DNA of 64,000 nucleotides, from contig NZ_PNRF01000012.1 in NCBI RefSeq assembly GCF_002879615.1, forward strand, positions 186,001-250,000, written 5' to 3'. Source of the DNA: Billgrantia endophytica (GTDB lineage Bacteria; Pseudomonadota; Gammaproteobacteria; Pseudomonadales; Halomonadaceae). The translations under genes and the position numbers were made by a program. Positions within the stretch are counted from its first letter, which is position 1; each line of letters starts with the position of its first letter. The notes below the pieces were generated by a model that had not been told where the DNA came from, did no database searches, and worked only from the letters and a program-made list of their open reading frames with translations. Positions 26,982 through 36,145 of the stretch are shown here, one piece after another.

Positions 26982-27749
26982 ATGAGTGCCGTATCGCCAG
27001 TGGTCGTGGAGGGGCAGGCGCCGGCCGGATTGGCGGCACGCCTGGGACTCCCGTCGGGGTCGGCCGGGGACGCTGAGCTGGTGCTGCGGCACGACGAGGC
27101 AGCCCTGGTCCTGACCGGTGACCCGAAGCGCTTCGGTGCGCCGCTGTCGGTCGATTTCGTCGCTGGCCGGGCTGCCCACCGGCGGCGTTTCGGTGGGGGC
27201 CGAGGTCAGCTCATTGCACGTGCCTGCGGCCTTGCCGCTGGCGTTACTCCCGATGTCATCGATGCGACCGCGGGGCTGGGGCGTGATGCCTTCGTGCTGG
27301 CCGCTCTGGGTGCCGAGGTGCTGATGATCGAACGGGTCGCCGCCATTTATGCGCTGCTGGAGGATGGCCTGGCCCGCGCCCGTGCCCATACCGATACTGC
27401 CGAGATAGCCGCTAGGCTGAGCCTGGTTCGGGGCGATGCCGCGTGTCAGTTGGAAGCCTTGGTGGCGGCGGGTGGCGTGGCACCTCAGGTAATCCACCTG
27501 GATCCGATGTTTCCCCATCGCGAGAAGTCGGCACTGGTCAAGAAGGAAATGCGGGTGTTTCGCCTGCTGGCGGGGGACGACGACGATTCGCCACGCCTGC
27601 TCGAGGCTGCCCTCGACGTGGCCACTCACCGGGTGGTGGTCAAGCGGCCCCTCAAGGCGCCACCGATAGCCGGTCCGGCGCCTCGTCATGTCATCGAAGG
27701 CAAGACCAGCCGCTATGACCTCTATGTGCTCCGGGCCCTGAAGGGCTGA
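26982..27749 (+). CDS. rsmJ: 16S rRNA (guanine1516-N2)-methyltransferase RsmJ
   Basis: This 255-residue SAM-dependent methyltransferase modifies G1516 of 16S rRNA. The sequence contains FRVDFVxG-like [19 protein letters not shown], the SAM motif [18 protein letters not shown] and the catalytic-like [20 protein letters not shown] typical of RsmJ (YhiQ, 250 residues in E. coli). I set the start at ATG 26982; a much longer in-frame extension lies inside tsaB and is a shadow. It is convergent with plsB, six bases apart. Confidence 0.93.
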   Translation: MSAVSPVVVEGQAPAGLAARLGLPSGSAGDAELVLRHDEAALVLTGDPKRFGAPLSVDFVAGRAAHRRRFGGGRGQLIARACGLAAGVTPDVIDATAGLGRDAFVLAALGAEVLMIERVAAIYALLEDGLARARAHTDTAEIAARLSLVRGDAACQLEALVAAGGVAPQVIHLDPMFPHREKSALVKKEMRVFRLLAGDDDDSPRLLEAALDVATHRVVVKRPLKAPPIAGPAPRHVIEGKTSRYDLYVLRALKG

Positions 27750-27755
27750 CCTGGC

Positions 27756-30197
27756 TCAGCCGCGGGCCACCAGCTGCAGCCGATGACGCAGCGCCGGGTC
27801 GAACAGGGCCCGGGAGCGTTGAGCGGCAGTCCGCAGGCGCTCGTCGAACCAGAGTCGCTCCCGTTCGTCCCATGCCCAGCCCTCTGCCTCGAGGCTGTCG
27901 ATCAGGTTGGCGAACACGGTGCGGTCGAAGAATTCCGGCGCATCCCTTCCCGAGAGTAGTGCCAGGCGCTCCGCCATCTGCCGGCTTCTGTCTGTCAATG
28001 CCTCGCGACCCAGAGTGCCCGGAGGGTGGTCGAGTAGCGTCGACAGCAGCAGATATCCCCGTTCCAGGGAAGGTTGCATCAGTCTGCCCAGCAAGCGGAG
28101 CTGCTCTCCGGCTTCCAGGTCATCGGGGCGATGCCAGCCACTCCGGCCGCTTCGTAGCATGCCTGCCTGGCCGAGGCCGTCAAGCAGGGGTGGAAGGGCC
28201 TGCTGGAGTGGCGTCTTTTCCAGGAAAAGCTCCCGGGCGAGTATCGGCCAGGCGGGTTCGAGCTGGTCGAGCAGGCTGTCCAGGCTGTGCTGTGGGGTGT
28301 GTCGGAAGGCGAAGGCGAGCAGCCCTGTCAGGGCGAAGAGGTGCAGCACATTGTTGCGGTACCAGACCAGCAGGCTGGCCTGTTCGGGTGTCGCCACCAG
28401 AATGTCGCCCAGAGGGTGGGAACGCCGTTCCAGCATGCCCAGTGCAAGGACATGGTCGATCCAGTCGCTCGGTTCACCGCTTGGCAGGCTGACATGCTGT
28501 CCGCCCGGATATTGCCGTTGCAGGGTGGTGAGCAGGGAAAGCTGTTGTCTCATCAGGTCGATTTCGATGGCGTGGTGGGGAGTCGCCAGCATCACCAGGG
28601 CAACGAGATTGACCGGGTTGAGAGCCGCAGCAGCGTTGATTCGCGTGGCCAGTTCATTGCCGAGTCGAGGCACCGCTTCACCAAGCCAGGCCGGTTTGGG
28701 CTCCACCGCCGCGTTCTGCCAGCCAGGCACCATCCCGTCCAGATAAGGGTCAAGCTGCAGGGGCTCTCCGATGCTGACCGTCACCTTTCCGAAGGGCTGG
28801 CGCAATTGGCCAAGCACCCGCAGCAGAGCCAGAGGAGATTCCTTGCGCTTCTTGCCGCCACGTAGCTCTCGCTGGTAGCTGGAACTCTCGATGATCCGTT
28901 CATAGCCGATATAGACCGGGATGAAGGCCAGTCTTGTCTGGGCGTTGCCAACGGCGCTGCGGTGGAAGGAACGCAGGGTCATGGCCAGCATGCCGGGCCG
29001 TGGGACGAGCATGCGGCCGCTACGGGAGCGTCCGCCTTCGATGAAATACTCGAGCGGGTGGCCTCGGGACAGCAGGCGGTGCAGGTATTCGTTGAAGACT
29101 GCCGCATAGAGTGGCTTGTCACGGAAGCTGCGGCGCATGAAGAAGGCGCCGCAACGCCGTAGCAGCGGTCCGATCAGCGGCATGTCGAGGTTGCGGCCGG
29201 CGGCGATGTGCGGCGGCATCAATCCGTCGCGATAGAGCACGTAGGAAAGCAGCAGGTAGTCGATATGGCTGCGATGGCAGGGTACGTAGACGAGGGTATG
29301 GTCGCCGGCCAGGGCCTTGACGCGCGAAAGCCCCCTCACTTCCACGCCATCGTAGAGTCGGTTCCACAGCCTTCTCAGCAGGCCGTCCATGAAGCGCAGG
29401 ACGGGATAGGCCATGTTGGAGGCGATCTCCCGGCCATAGCGCAGTGCACGGCGTTCGAGGCGCTGAGGGGAGCGCCTCTCGGCGATGGCGACCTCTTCGA
29501 TGACCCGGCGCACTTCGGGGCCTCTTGCCACCCCTTCGATCAGGGTTCGACGATGCGAGAGGTCAGGGCCCAGCACCCGGGTGCGCATGCGGCGAAAGTG
29601 AATGCGCAGCAGACGAGCCGCCTTGCGGTTGGCCAGGGCGGGCCCGCGCTCATCCAGCAGGTCGCGCGGGTTTAGCGGGGCGCCGAAATGTACCTCCACG
29701 TTCTTGCCATTGATCAGCACGGAGAGGGCACGCCGCATTCGTCCGGTCAACTGCCAACTATCGGCGGCCAGCATCCGCCAGAAGCCGAAACGCTTGCCGG
29801 GAGCGCGCCCCCAGAACACGCTGACGGGGACCAGTTGCAGGCCAGCTTCCGGGCGGGCGTCCAGGTACGCCATTACGTCGAGGAGGGGAGTCTTGGGTCC
29901 TGCCCGGCGGTGCCAAAGACGCCGCTGCGTTGCCGGTAGGGCAACGATGGCTGGCAGGTCGATACCTTCGATCTTGCGACGCCCACTGGCTGGCGGCAGG
30001 CCATGATGCTGGCACAGAACATCCAGTAGAAGGGAATCGGACAGGGCGGGATGGGGCAGAACGTACAGCGTAGGCAGCGTCGGGTCCAGCTCCAGTTCCC
30101 GAGGCGCCGGCTCGATGAGTCGCGTGTCGACCCAGGTTTTGATCAAGCACCTCAGCGGGCTGCGCAGCGGGGAGAGCAGGGTATGTGCAAGGGCCAT
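27756..30197 (-). CDS. plsB: Glycerol-3-phosphate 1-O-acyltransferase PlsB
   Basis: This 813-residue membrane-associated enzyme makes lysophosphatidic acid from glycerol-3-phosphate and acyl-ACP or acyl-CoA. The acyltransferase motif I HRSHID (HX4D, H308-D313) is present, followed by FFMRRSFRDKPLY, FIEGGRSRSGR and IPVYIGYERIIE motifs in the right order. Length matches PlsB (807 in E. coli). It is divergent from a cardiolipin-synthase-like gene, so two phospholipid genes share a 128 bp promoter region. Confidence 0.96.
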   Translation of the reverse strand: MALAHTLLSPLRSPLRCLIKTWVDTRLIEPAPRELELDPTLPTLYVLPHPALSDSLLLDVLCQHHGLPPASGRRKIEGIDLPAIVALPATQRRLWHRRAGPKTPLLDVMAYLDARPEAGLQLVPVSVFWGRAPGKRFGFWRMLAADSWQLTGRMRRALSVLINGKNVEVHFGAPLNPRDLLDERGPALANRKAARLLRIHFRRMRTRVLGPDLSHRRTLIEGVARGPEVRRVIEEVAIAERRSPQRLERRALRYGREIASNMAYPVLRFMDGLLRRLWNRLYDGVEVRGLSRVKALAGDHTLVYVPCHRSHIDYLLLSYVLYRDGLMPPHIAAGRNLDMPLIGPLLRRCGAFFMRRSFRDKPLYAAVFNEYLHRLLSRGHPLEYFIEGGRSRSGRMLVPRPGMLAMTLRSFHRSAVGNAQTRLAFIPVYIGYERIIESSSYQRELRGGKKRKESPLALLRVLGQLRQPFGKVTVSIGEPLQLDPYLDGMVPGWQNAAVEPKPAWLGEAVPRLGNELATRINAAAALNPVNLVALVMLATPHHAIEIDLMRQQLSLLTTLQRQYPGGQHVSLPSGEPSDWIDHVLALGMLERRSHPLGDILVATPEQASLLVWYRNNVLHLFALTGLLAFAFRHTPQHSLDSLLDQLEPAWPILARELFLEKTPLQQALPPLLDGLGQAGMLRSGRSGWHRPDDLEAGEQLRLLGRLMQPSLERGYLLLSTLLDHPPGTLGREALTDRSRQMAERLALLSGRDAPEFFDRTVFANLIDSLEAEGWAWDERERLWFDERLRTAAQRSRALFDPALRHRLQLVARG

Positions 30198-30325
30198 CCA
30201 GTTGCCTCTGCGAGGGGGGGAAGGCCAGTATAAGCCTGCCCGGGCATCCGGTCAGTCACGGATGCTTTTCCTTGGCGTGCAAACATGCGTCAATTCAGCG
30301 AGCGAAGTGCTCAGGGAGACGTGCC

Positions 30326-31441
30326 ATGCATGGTGTATGGCGAGATGGCAATCGGTTCCAGCTGTTGGCGGAATCATCGCGCTTTCTGCCGGCGATGTTC
30401 GAGTCCATCGAAGAGGCACGCGATTCGGTGCTGGTGGAGCTCTATCTGATGGAATCGGGGCGGCTCGCGACGGCATTGATCGACGCTTTGGCGCGTGCCA
30501 CCGGCCGTGGCGTGAAGGTTGCCTTGATGCTGGATGGTTATGGTGCGATGGGACTTTCCAATGAAGATCGCCTTCGCCTCGAGTCGGCCGGTGTGGCGCT
30601 GCGGTTGTTCAATCCGCTGGGTTTCCATTCCCTGGCACGCAACTTGACCCGGGACCATCGCAAGATCGTGGTGATCGACAGCCGTATCGCGTTTACCGGT
30701 GGCTTCGGTGCCGTCGATGAGTTTCTCGAGGCCTGGTACGAAGTGGCGGTACGTATCGAAGGGCCAGTGGTGGCGGATTGGATTCGGCTCTTTACCCGGC
30801 TTTGGGACTCCCCCATGACCCGTGGCAAGGGGCCGGCGGCGCTGGTGCGTGAGCTGACGCTGCAGCAGCGAGAGGATTATCGCGGCATGCGTGGTCGCGT
30901 GGTGTGGGGCCAGGGCTATCGCTACCAGGCCATTCGCCATTCGCTCTATGGTCGGGTCTCGTCGTCGCAGCGGCGAATCTGGCTTTGTACGCCTTATTTC
31001 GTCCCGACCTTCAGCCTGCGTCTGCGCCTGGTTCGGGCGGCCAGGCGTGGGGTCGACGTGCGCCTGCTCCTGCCGGGCAAGGACCATGATCACCCCGGCG
31101 TACGCTATGCCGGGCAGCGTTTCTACAAGCGCCTGCTTCGGGCCGGAGTCCGTATCTACGAATTCCAGCCCACCTTCATCCACGCCAAGATCTCGCTGGT
31201 GGACGACTGGTCGAGCATCGGGTCGTGCAATTTCGACCACTGGAGCCTGCACTGGAACCTGGAGGCCAATCAGGAAGTGGACGACGCTCGCTTTGCCGGT
31301 GAGGTCGCCACCCTGTTCGAACGCAACTTCAGCGCCAGCCATGAAATCCATCGCCACGAATGGGCTCGACGGCCACGCTGGCAGCGTTTCAAGGAGTGGT
31401 GGTTCGGCAGCCTGGATGCCTGGCTGACACGGCTGCGCTAG
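30326..31441 (+). CDS. Phospholipase D-family protein, ClsB-like cardiolipin synthase
   Basis: This 371-residue protein has two HKD motifs, HRKIVVID and HAKISLVD, the second followed by SIGSCNFD, so it is a PLD-superfamily enzyme. Like E. coli ClsB (YbhO), it lacks N-terminal membrane segments, so it probably condenses two phosphatidylglycerols, or PG with another lipid, at the membrane surface. ATG 30326 follows GGGAGA; the frame extends upstream but without coding signs. Its TAG stop overlaps the convergent UPF0149 gene by four bases. Confidence 0.82.
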   Translation: MHGVWRDGNRFQLLAESSRFLPAMFESIEEARDSVLVELYLMESGRLATALIDALARATGRGVKVALMLDGYGAMGLSNEDRLRLESAGVALRLFNPLGFHSLARNLTRDHRKIVVIDSRIAFTGGFGAVDEFLEAWYEVAVRIEGPVVADWIRLFTRLWDSPMTRGKGPAALVRELTLQQREDYRGMRGRVVWGQGYRYQAIRHSLYGRVSSSQRRIWLCTPYFVPTFSLRLRLVRAARRGVDVRLLLPGKDHDHPGVRYAGQRFYKRLLRAGVRIYEFQPTFIHAKISLVDDWSSIGSCNFDHWSLHWNLEANQEVDDARFAGEVATLFERNFSASHEIHRHEWARRPRWQRFKEWWFGSLDAWLTRLR

Positions 31442-32088
31442 CGGCGCCCGCCCCTCTTGCCGTGATTGGCCGGCTTCTTCTTGCGCGGCATGGGCTTGGG
31501 CGACTCCGGTGGCACCCGGTAGTGCAGATAGAGATCCAGCACCAGCTCGGGAAGTTGTGCGACCAGGGACTCCAGTCGAGGCGTATCGGTGGCGAGGTCG
31601 GCCATGTCGGGTTCGTCGTCGAACAGCCCCGAGAGCGCCATGAAGGGCAGCAGCAGGGCGGCGACGTTCTCCTCGTCGTGCTCGAACCAGGTGGCTTCGT
31701 CCAGAAACACCCCCTCCATGAAGCCGGCGCACCAGTCCCCTATGGGCGTCTCTTCCGGCGGCACGCCGCCCAGGGTCGGCTCGAAAGGCAACTCCGGCAG
31801 CACGCCCTGCTCCAGGGTCTCGATGGCGTTCTGCCTGAGCCGTTCCAGCAGGCCGAGAATCTCGCTGCGTTCGGCATCACCCGCGAAGGTCGGCTCGCCG
31901 TGGAACAGCTCCGCCACCCAGGTGGTGGTGTCGATTTCCCGCGGCGCAACGGCCAGGGCCACCAGGTACCCATGCGCCGATATCAGATCCAGTGCGTCAG
32001 GGTCGACGCCATCGGAATCAAGAAATTCGTCGAGACGATCTAGCTCGTCATCCTCGAGCAGGGGCTGGGGCAGGGGCGTGTCGGACAT
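31438..32088 (-). CDS. UPF0149 family protein (YecA/YgfB-like)
   Basis: This acidic 216-residue protein belongs to the UPF0149 family, recognised from the helical body with ISAHGYLVALAVAP near residue 38 and the WCAGFMEGV block. The C-terminal tail is basic (PRKKKPANHGKRGGRR) and lacks the SEC-C zinc motif of YecA. YgfB in Pseudomonas aeruginosa has been linked to control of ampDh3, but the family role is otherwise unclear. ATG 32088 follows GAGAGG; a 43-codon upstream extension is unlikely. Confidence 0.75.
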   Translation of the reverse strand: MSDTPLPQPLLEDDELDRLDEFLDSDGVDPDALDLISAHGYLVALAVAPREIDTTTWVAELFHGEPTFAGDAERSEILGLLERLRQNAIETLEQGVLPELPFEPTLGGVPPEETPIGDWCAGFMEGVFLDEATWFEHDEENVAALLLPFMALSGLFDDEPDMADLATDTPRLESLVAQLPELVLDLYLHYRVPPESPKPMPRKKKPANHGKRGGRR

Positions 32089-32208
32089 CGGGCCTCTCGC
32101 TTGGCATCGGGCTGGAAACGGTGCGGGCTGGACGTCGCCGCGCCTGGCCGTCATTCTATCATTCCCGGCTGCATCCAGCCTTTTCTCTGGCATCACCCGG
32201 CGTCTCTC

Positions 32209-32778
32209 ATGAACCACCCCGTACTTTCCCTGCTCCGACCGGCTCTACCCGATCCCGTTTCGACACGGTTGGAGCAGCTCGACGAGGCGGCATTGCACCA
32301 GGCCCTGCTGGAGCGTGTCGAGGCCGCCTGGCAGCTCTGTCGTCAATATCACCCTGACCTGCCCAGGCCGGCGGTATGGTGCGACCTGCGCGGAAAATGC
32401 GCTGGTCAGGCTCACTATGGCCGCGGTGGACTGCGCTTCAACCCGGTGCTCTATCATGAGAACCGCCATGCCTATCTGGTTGAAGTGGTACCGCACGAGA
32501 TGGCTCACTGGCTGGTCCATCACCTCAGTGACGGGCACCGTGCCCGGCCCCACGGGCGCGAGTGGCGGACCGTCATGCGTCGGCTGTTCGGCCTGGAACC
32601 ACGGGTAACCCACTCTTTCGATACGACCCGGGCAAGCCCCTCTCCCCATCGCTATGTCTGCTGCTGCCGTGAGCACACCTTCACCGCTCGCCGACACTCG
32701 CTGGCGCGGCGTGGCCGCAGTTATCGCTGTCGGCATTGTGCTCAGACCTTGGTCTATCAGCCGTTTGTAGAGCGCTGA
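32209..32778 (+). CDS. sprT: SprT-like zinc protein
   Basis: This 189-residue protein has the SprT-family zinc-protease-like motif HEMAH in VVPHEMAHWLVHHL and a C-terminal zinc ribbon (YVCCC then YRCRHC). Bacterial SprT is of uncertain function; the eukaryotic relative SPRTN degrades DNA-protein crosslinks, which is suggestive only. ATG 32209 starts MNHPVL; the frame upstream of it lies in the divergent promoter region. The gene precedes acs but is separated by 171 bases. Confidence 0.88.
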   Translation: MNHPVLSLLRPALPDPVSTRLEQLDEAALHQALLERVEAAWQLCRQYHPDLPRPAVWCDLRGKCAGQAHYGRGGLRFNPVLYHENRHAYLVEVVPHEMAHWLVHHLSDGHRARPHGREWRTVMRRLFGLEPRVTHSFDTTRASPSPHRYVCCCREHTFTARRHSLARRGRSYRCRHCAQTLVYQPFVER

Positions 32779-32817
32779 ATGACTCTACAACTTACTGAAA
32801 TGGAAAAGAAAATTCCT

Positions 32818-32833
32818 GATACCAATGTCTAAG
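32818..32833 (+). promoter_or_regulatory. Candidate regulator site upstream of acs, related to the 53.1 kb operator array
   Basis: GATACCAATGTCTAAG resembles the repeated site GGACNATTGTCTAG found five times at 53099-53219, and is very close to GATACCAAAGTCTGGG on the minus strand at 52982-52997 upstream of the acetate-symporter operon. I infer a shared regulator, possibly the CrbR-like response regulator. It lies ~117 bp before acs. This is a match by eye only. Confidence 0.45.
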
Positions 32834-32856
32834 AGGAAGGCCGCCACAGGAGGTAT

Positions 32857-32946
32857 ATGCTGGGAAAACATCATGGTGCCGGCGCAGCCGACAATAACGC
32901 TGCCGGTGGTATCCACCGAGAGGGTGTATCTCCTGGAAGAGGCTAA
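32857..32946 (+). CDS. Short leader ORF (29 codons) before acs
   Basis: An ATG at 32857 follows a perfect AGGAGGT (32848-32854) and opens a 29-codon frame rich in Gly, Ala and His, beginning MLGKHHGAGAAD. Its TAA stop ends three bases before the acs ATG. The SD-to-ATG spacing is short (about three bases after GGAGG), so initiation could be weak. It may be a translationally coupled leader that tunes acs translation, or chance. No function is known. Confidence 0.4.
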   Translation: MLGKHHGAGAADNNAAGGIHREGVSPGRG

Positions 32947-32949
32947 TCA

Positions 32950-34899
32950 ATGACCGAACAGCAGAAAGTCCATCCGGTAAGCGACGACTTTGCCGCCAAC
33001 GCCTGGATCGATAAGGAAAAGTATCAGGCCTTGTATCGGCAGTCCGTGGACGATCCCGAGGGCTTCTGGGCCGATCAGGCCAGGCGCATCGATTGGATCA
33101 AGACGCCGACGCGGATCAAGCATACCTCCTTCGACTCCCATAACGTCGATATCCGCTGGTTCGAGGATGGCAGCCTCAACGCCAGCGCCAACTGTCTCGA
33201 CCGTCATCTGGAAACTCGTGGCGACCAGACGGCCATCATCTGGGAGGGAGACGACCCCAACGACGCCAAGCACATCACCTACCGCGAGCTGCATGCCAGG
33301 ACGTGTCAACTGGCCAACGCCCTGAAGGAGCTGGGTATCGGCAAGGGCGATGTGGTCACGCTCTACATGCCGATGATTCCCGAAGCGGCCGTGGCCATGC
33401 TGGCCTGTGCCCGCATCGGCGCCGTCCATTCGGTGGTCTTTGGCGGCTTCTCGCCGGACGCCGTGGCACAGCGTGTCGTTGGCGCGAAATCCAGGCTGGT
33501 GATTACCGCTGATGAATCGGTCCGGGGTGGCAAGCATGTGCCTCTCAAGGACAATGTCGATGCGGGCCTGACCCGCCCGGGCACCGAAGTGGCCGAGAAG
33601 GTACTGGTGGTCAAACGTACCGGTGGCGAGGTCGACTGGAAGGAAGGCCGCGACGTCTGGTATCACGAGTTGGTCGACAAGCAGTCGACCGACTGCCCCG
33701 CCGAGGAGATGAATGCCGAGGATCCGCTGTTCATTCTCTACACTTCCGGCTCCACTGGCGCGCCCAAGGGGCTCAAGCACACCACTGGCGGCTATCTGAC
33801 CTATGCCAGCCTGACCCACCAGTATATCTTCGACTATCAAGACGGAGAGGTGTATTGGTGTACCGCTGACGTGGGCTGGGTCACCGGCCACAGCTATATC
33901 GTCTATGGCCCGCTGGCCAACGGTGCCACCACGCTGATGTTCGAAGGGGTGCCGAGCTACCCGACCCATGGCCGCATGGGTGAGATCGTCGACAAGCACG
34001 GCGTCAACATTCTCTACACCGCTCCGACGGCCATTCGTGCCCTGATGGCTCATGGCGACAGCGTGATGGACTCCAGCCAGCGCGACAGCCTGCGCCTGCT
34101 CGGCTCGGTGGGGGAGCCCATCAACCCCGAGGCGTGGGAGTGGTTCTACCGGGTCATCGGCAATTCCAGGTGCCCGATCGTCGATACCTGGTGGCAGACA
34201 GAGACCGGCGGCATTCTGATTTCCCCGCTGGCCGGGGCCGTGGACCTCAAGCCCGGCTCGGCAACCCTGCCGTTCTTCGGGGTCATCCCGGGGCTGGTGG
34301 ACAATGAGGGCAACCTGCTGGAAGGCGCCACCGAAGGCAACCTGGTCATCCTGGACTCCTGGCCAGGCCAGGCCCGTACGATCTGGGGTGATCATGATCG
34401 CTTTATCCAGACCTACTTCTCCACCTACAAGGGCATGTACTTCACCGGTGACGGCTGCCGCCGCGATGAGGATGGCTATTACTGGATCACCGGGCGTGTC
34501 GATGACGTGCTCAACGTCTCAGGCCACCGTATGGGGACCGCCGAGATCGAGTCCTCGCTGGTAGCCCACGAGGCCGTGGCCGAGGCGGCCGTGGTCGGCT
34601 TCCCCCATGACATCAAGGGGCAGGGGATCTATATCTATGTGACCCTGACCGAGGGTGTCGAGTCCAGCGACGAGCTCAAGAAGGAGCTGACCCAGTGGGT
34701 GCGCAAGGATATCGGCCCCATTGCCTCGCCGGATGTCATTCAGTGGGCACCCGGCCTGCCCAAGACACGCTCGGGCAAGATAATGCGCCGTATCCTGCGC
34801 AAGATCGCAGCGAACGAGTGTGACGGGCTGGGCGATACCAGCACCCTGGCTGATCCGAGCGTGGTGGAAGAGCTGATCGAGCATCGCGCCATCCGCTGA
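32950..34899 (+). CDS. acs: Acetyl-CoA synthetase
   Basis: This 649-residue enzyme activates acetate to acetyl-CoA via acetyl-AMP. It has the AMP-binding motif [16 protein letters not shown], the WWQTETGG block of Acs, [15 protein letters not shown] hinge and the regulatory, acetylatable lysine K610 in TRSGKIMRR. Length nearly equals E. coli Acs (652). GGAAGAGG precedes the start. In vibrios and pseudomonads acs is switched on by CrbS/CrbR; likely homologues of that pair are encoded at 45-50 kb here. Confidence 0.97.
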   Translation: MTEQQKVHPVSDDFAANAWIDKEKYQALYRQSVDDPEGFWADQARRIDWIKTPTRIKHTSFDSHNVDIRWFEDGSLNASANCLDRHLETRGDQTAIIWEGDDPNDAKHITYRELHARTCQLANALKELGIGKGDVVTLYMPMIPEAAVAMLACARIGAVHSVVFGGFSPDAVAQRVVGAKSRLVITADESVRGGKHVPLKDNVDAGLTRPGTEVAEKVLVVKRTGGEVDWKEGRDVWYHELVDKQSTDCPAEEMNAEDPLFILYTSGSTGAPKGLKHTTGGYLTYASLTHQYIFDYQDGEVYWCTADVGWVTGHSYIVYGPLANGATTLMFEGVPSYPTHGRMGEIVDKHGVNILYTAPTAIRALMAHGDSVMDSSQRDSLRLLGSVGEPINPEAWEWFYRVIGNSRCPIVDTWWQTETGGILISPLAGAVDLKPGSATLPFFGVIPGLVDNEGNLLEGATEGNLVILDSWPGQARTIWGDHDRFIQTYFSTYKGMYFTGDGCRRDEDGYYWITGRVDDVLNVSGHRMGTAEIESSLVAHEAVAEAAVVGFPHDIKGQGIYIYVTLTEGVESSDELKKELTQWVRKDIGPIASPDVIQWAPGLPKTRSGKIMRRILRKIAANECDGLGDTSTLADPSVVEELIEHRAIR

Positions 34900-34925
34900 G
34901 GCACCGTCCAGACAGGATCGTTCTT

Positions 34926-34948
34926 GCCGGCCCTGGTGGCCGGCTTTT
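34926..34948 (+). terminator. Rho-independent terminator after acs
   Basis: A 7 bp stem GCCGGCC/GGCCGGC with a CTGGT-type loop is followed directly by TTTT, 27 bases after the acs stop. It also separates acs from the convergent ku gene. Confidence 0.8.
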
Positions 34949-34963
34949 CGCTTCCGCGGCCGG

Positions 34964-36145
34964 TCAAGGCGAAGCCTCGATCGCCTCGATGAGCCGTGGC
35001 TTGCTCATGCTGCTTCGGCCGGGTATGCCGAGCTGCCGTGCCCTTTCATAGAGCTCATTCTTTGACAGTGACGTCAATTCTGTGACAGAGGGCGTCTTGC
35101 CGGTCCTCTTCGCAGCTTTCTCCCCTGCTTTTTTTCCGGCCTTTTTTCCAACATGGGAGGCGCGCTCTTCGCTCCTCTTGCGGCTGGCTGAAGCCGGCCC
35201 TTTGCGCTCGCTTCTTCGCTGGGTGTCGCGCCTGGACTCGTCGCGCGACTCGGGAGGTCGGCCCTTTTTCAGGCTCTGTTTCAATACCTGCATCAGGTCG
35301 ATGACGTCTCCGCCCTGTTCCACCTCCTGTTCCACTTCCTCGAGGCCGATGACATCTTCGTTTCTGTCGAGCTTGTCGTGGATTCGCGCCAGCAACCGCC
35401 GGCTATGCCGGTCATCGAGGTCTTCCCGCGCCAAGGTATCGGCGGCAAGGGCTTCGATAGCCTTCTCGAAGTGACGGACGCGGCGTTTCTCGACGCTTAC
35501 CCCGGTGGGCAGATCGAGCGCCTCGGGTGAGCGCAGTTCCTCGGGGAAGCGGAGCACCTCGGCACGCAGGATGCCTTTTTCGGCAATGATGGCCACCAGG
35601 TACTCCTTGCCGCGCATGACGAAGGTGGCAATGCCCGCCCGGCGAGACTCTTCCATGCTTTTCGCCAGCAGCCGATAGGCCTTGGTGATGCCCTTGTCCG
35701 GCGTCAGGATGTAGGCTCGCTGGAAATGGATCGGGTCGATCTCGTCCAGCCCGGCAAAACGCTTGAGGTCGATCTCCTGGGACTTCTCGGGCGCCAGTTC
35801 ATCGAGCTCACGATCCTCGACCACCACGAACTCGTTCTTTCCCACCTCATAGCCGCGGATCAGCTCGCTGTTTTCCAGCGTGCGTTCCTCCTTTTCGCAG
35901 AAATAGCGCCGAGCCAGTGGGGTGCCTTCCTGGTCGACCATGCGCAGCGTGACCGGCTTGGCGCGGTTGGCGGAATAGAGATTGACCGGCAGGTTGACCA
36001 GGCCGAAACTGATGGTGCCCGACCAGAAGGGCCGGGGTCCGCTACCCTGAAACCTGGCGTGCTGCCCCTTGTCTTGCTGCTTGTCGCTTTCCGGCCCTTC
36101 ACGCTTTTCCCTGGAACGCGTTTTCCGTTGGCGCTTGCTAGGCAC
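34964..36145 (-). CDS. ku: Ku protein, long paralogue with basic tail
   Basis: This 393-residue protein has the bacterial Ku core (about 38-290), recognised from FWSGTISFGLVNLPVNLYSA, YFCEKEERTLENSELIRGYE, and VIDLMQVLKQSLKK. The N-terminal ~35 residues are charged and unlike the core. The C-terminus adds a long Lys/Arg/Ser-rich stretch (~300-350) then a short SAP/Rho_N-like helix pair (SVTELTSLSKNELYERARQLG). Basic Ku tails help DNA binding and LigD recruitment in other species. The gene overlaps the upstream ku gene by eight bases and is the last gene of the operon. Confidence 0.92.
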   Translation of the reverse strand: MPSKRQRKTRSREKREGPESDKQQDKGQHARFQGSGPRPFWSGTISFGLVNLPVNLYSANRAKPVTLRMVDQEGTPLARRYFCEKEERTLENSELIRGYEVGKNEFVVVEDRELDELAPEKSQEIDLKRFAGLDEIDPIHFQRAYILTPDKGITKAYRLLAKSMEESRRAGIATFVMRGKEYLVAIIAEKGILRAEVLRFPEELRSPEALDLPTGVSVEKRRVRHFEKAIEALAADTLAREDLDDRHSRRLLARIHDKLDRNEDVIGLEEVEQEVEQGGDVIDLMQVLKQSLKKGRPPESRDESRRDTQRRSERKGPASASRKRSEERASHVGKKAGKKAGEKAAKRTGKTPSVTELTSLSKNELYERARQLGIPGRSSMSKPRLIEAIEASP

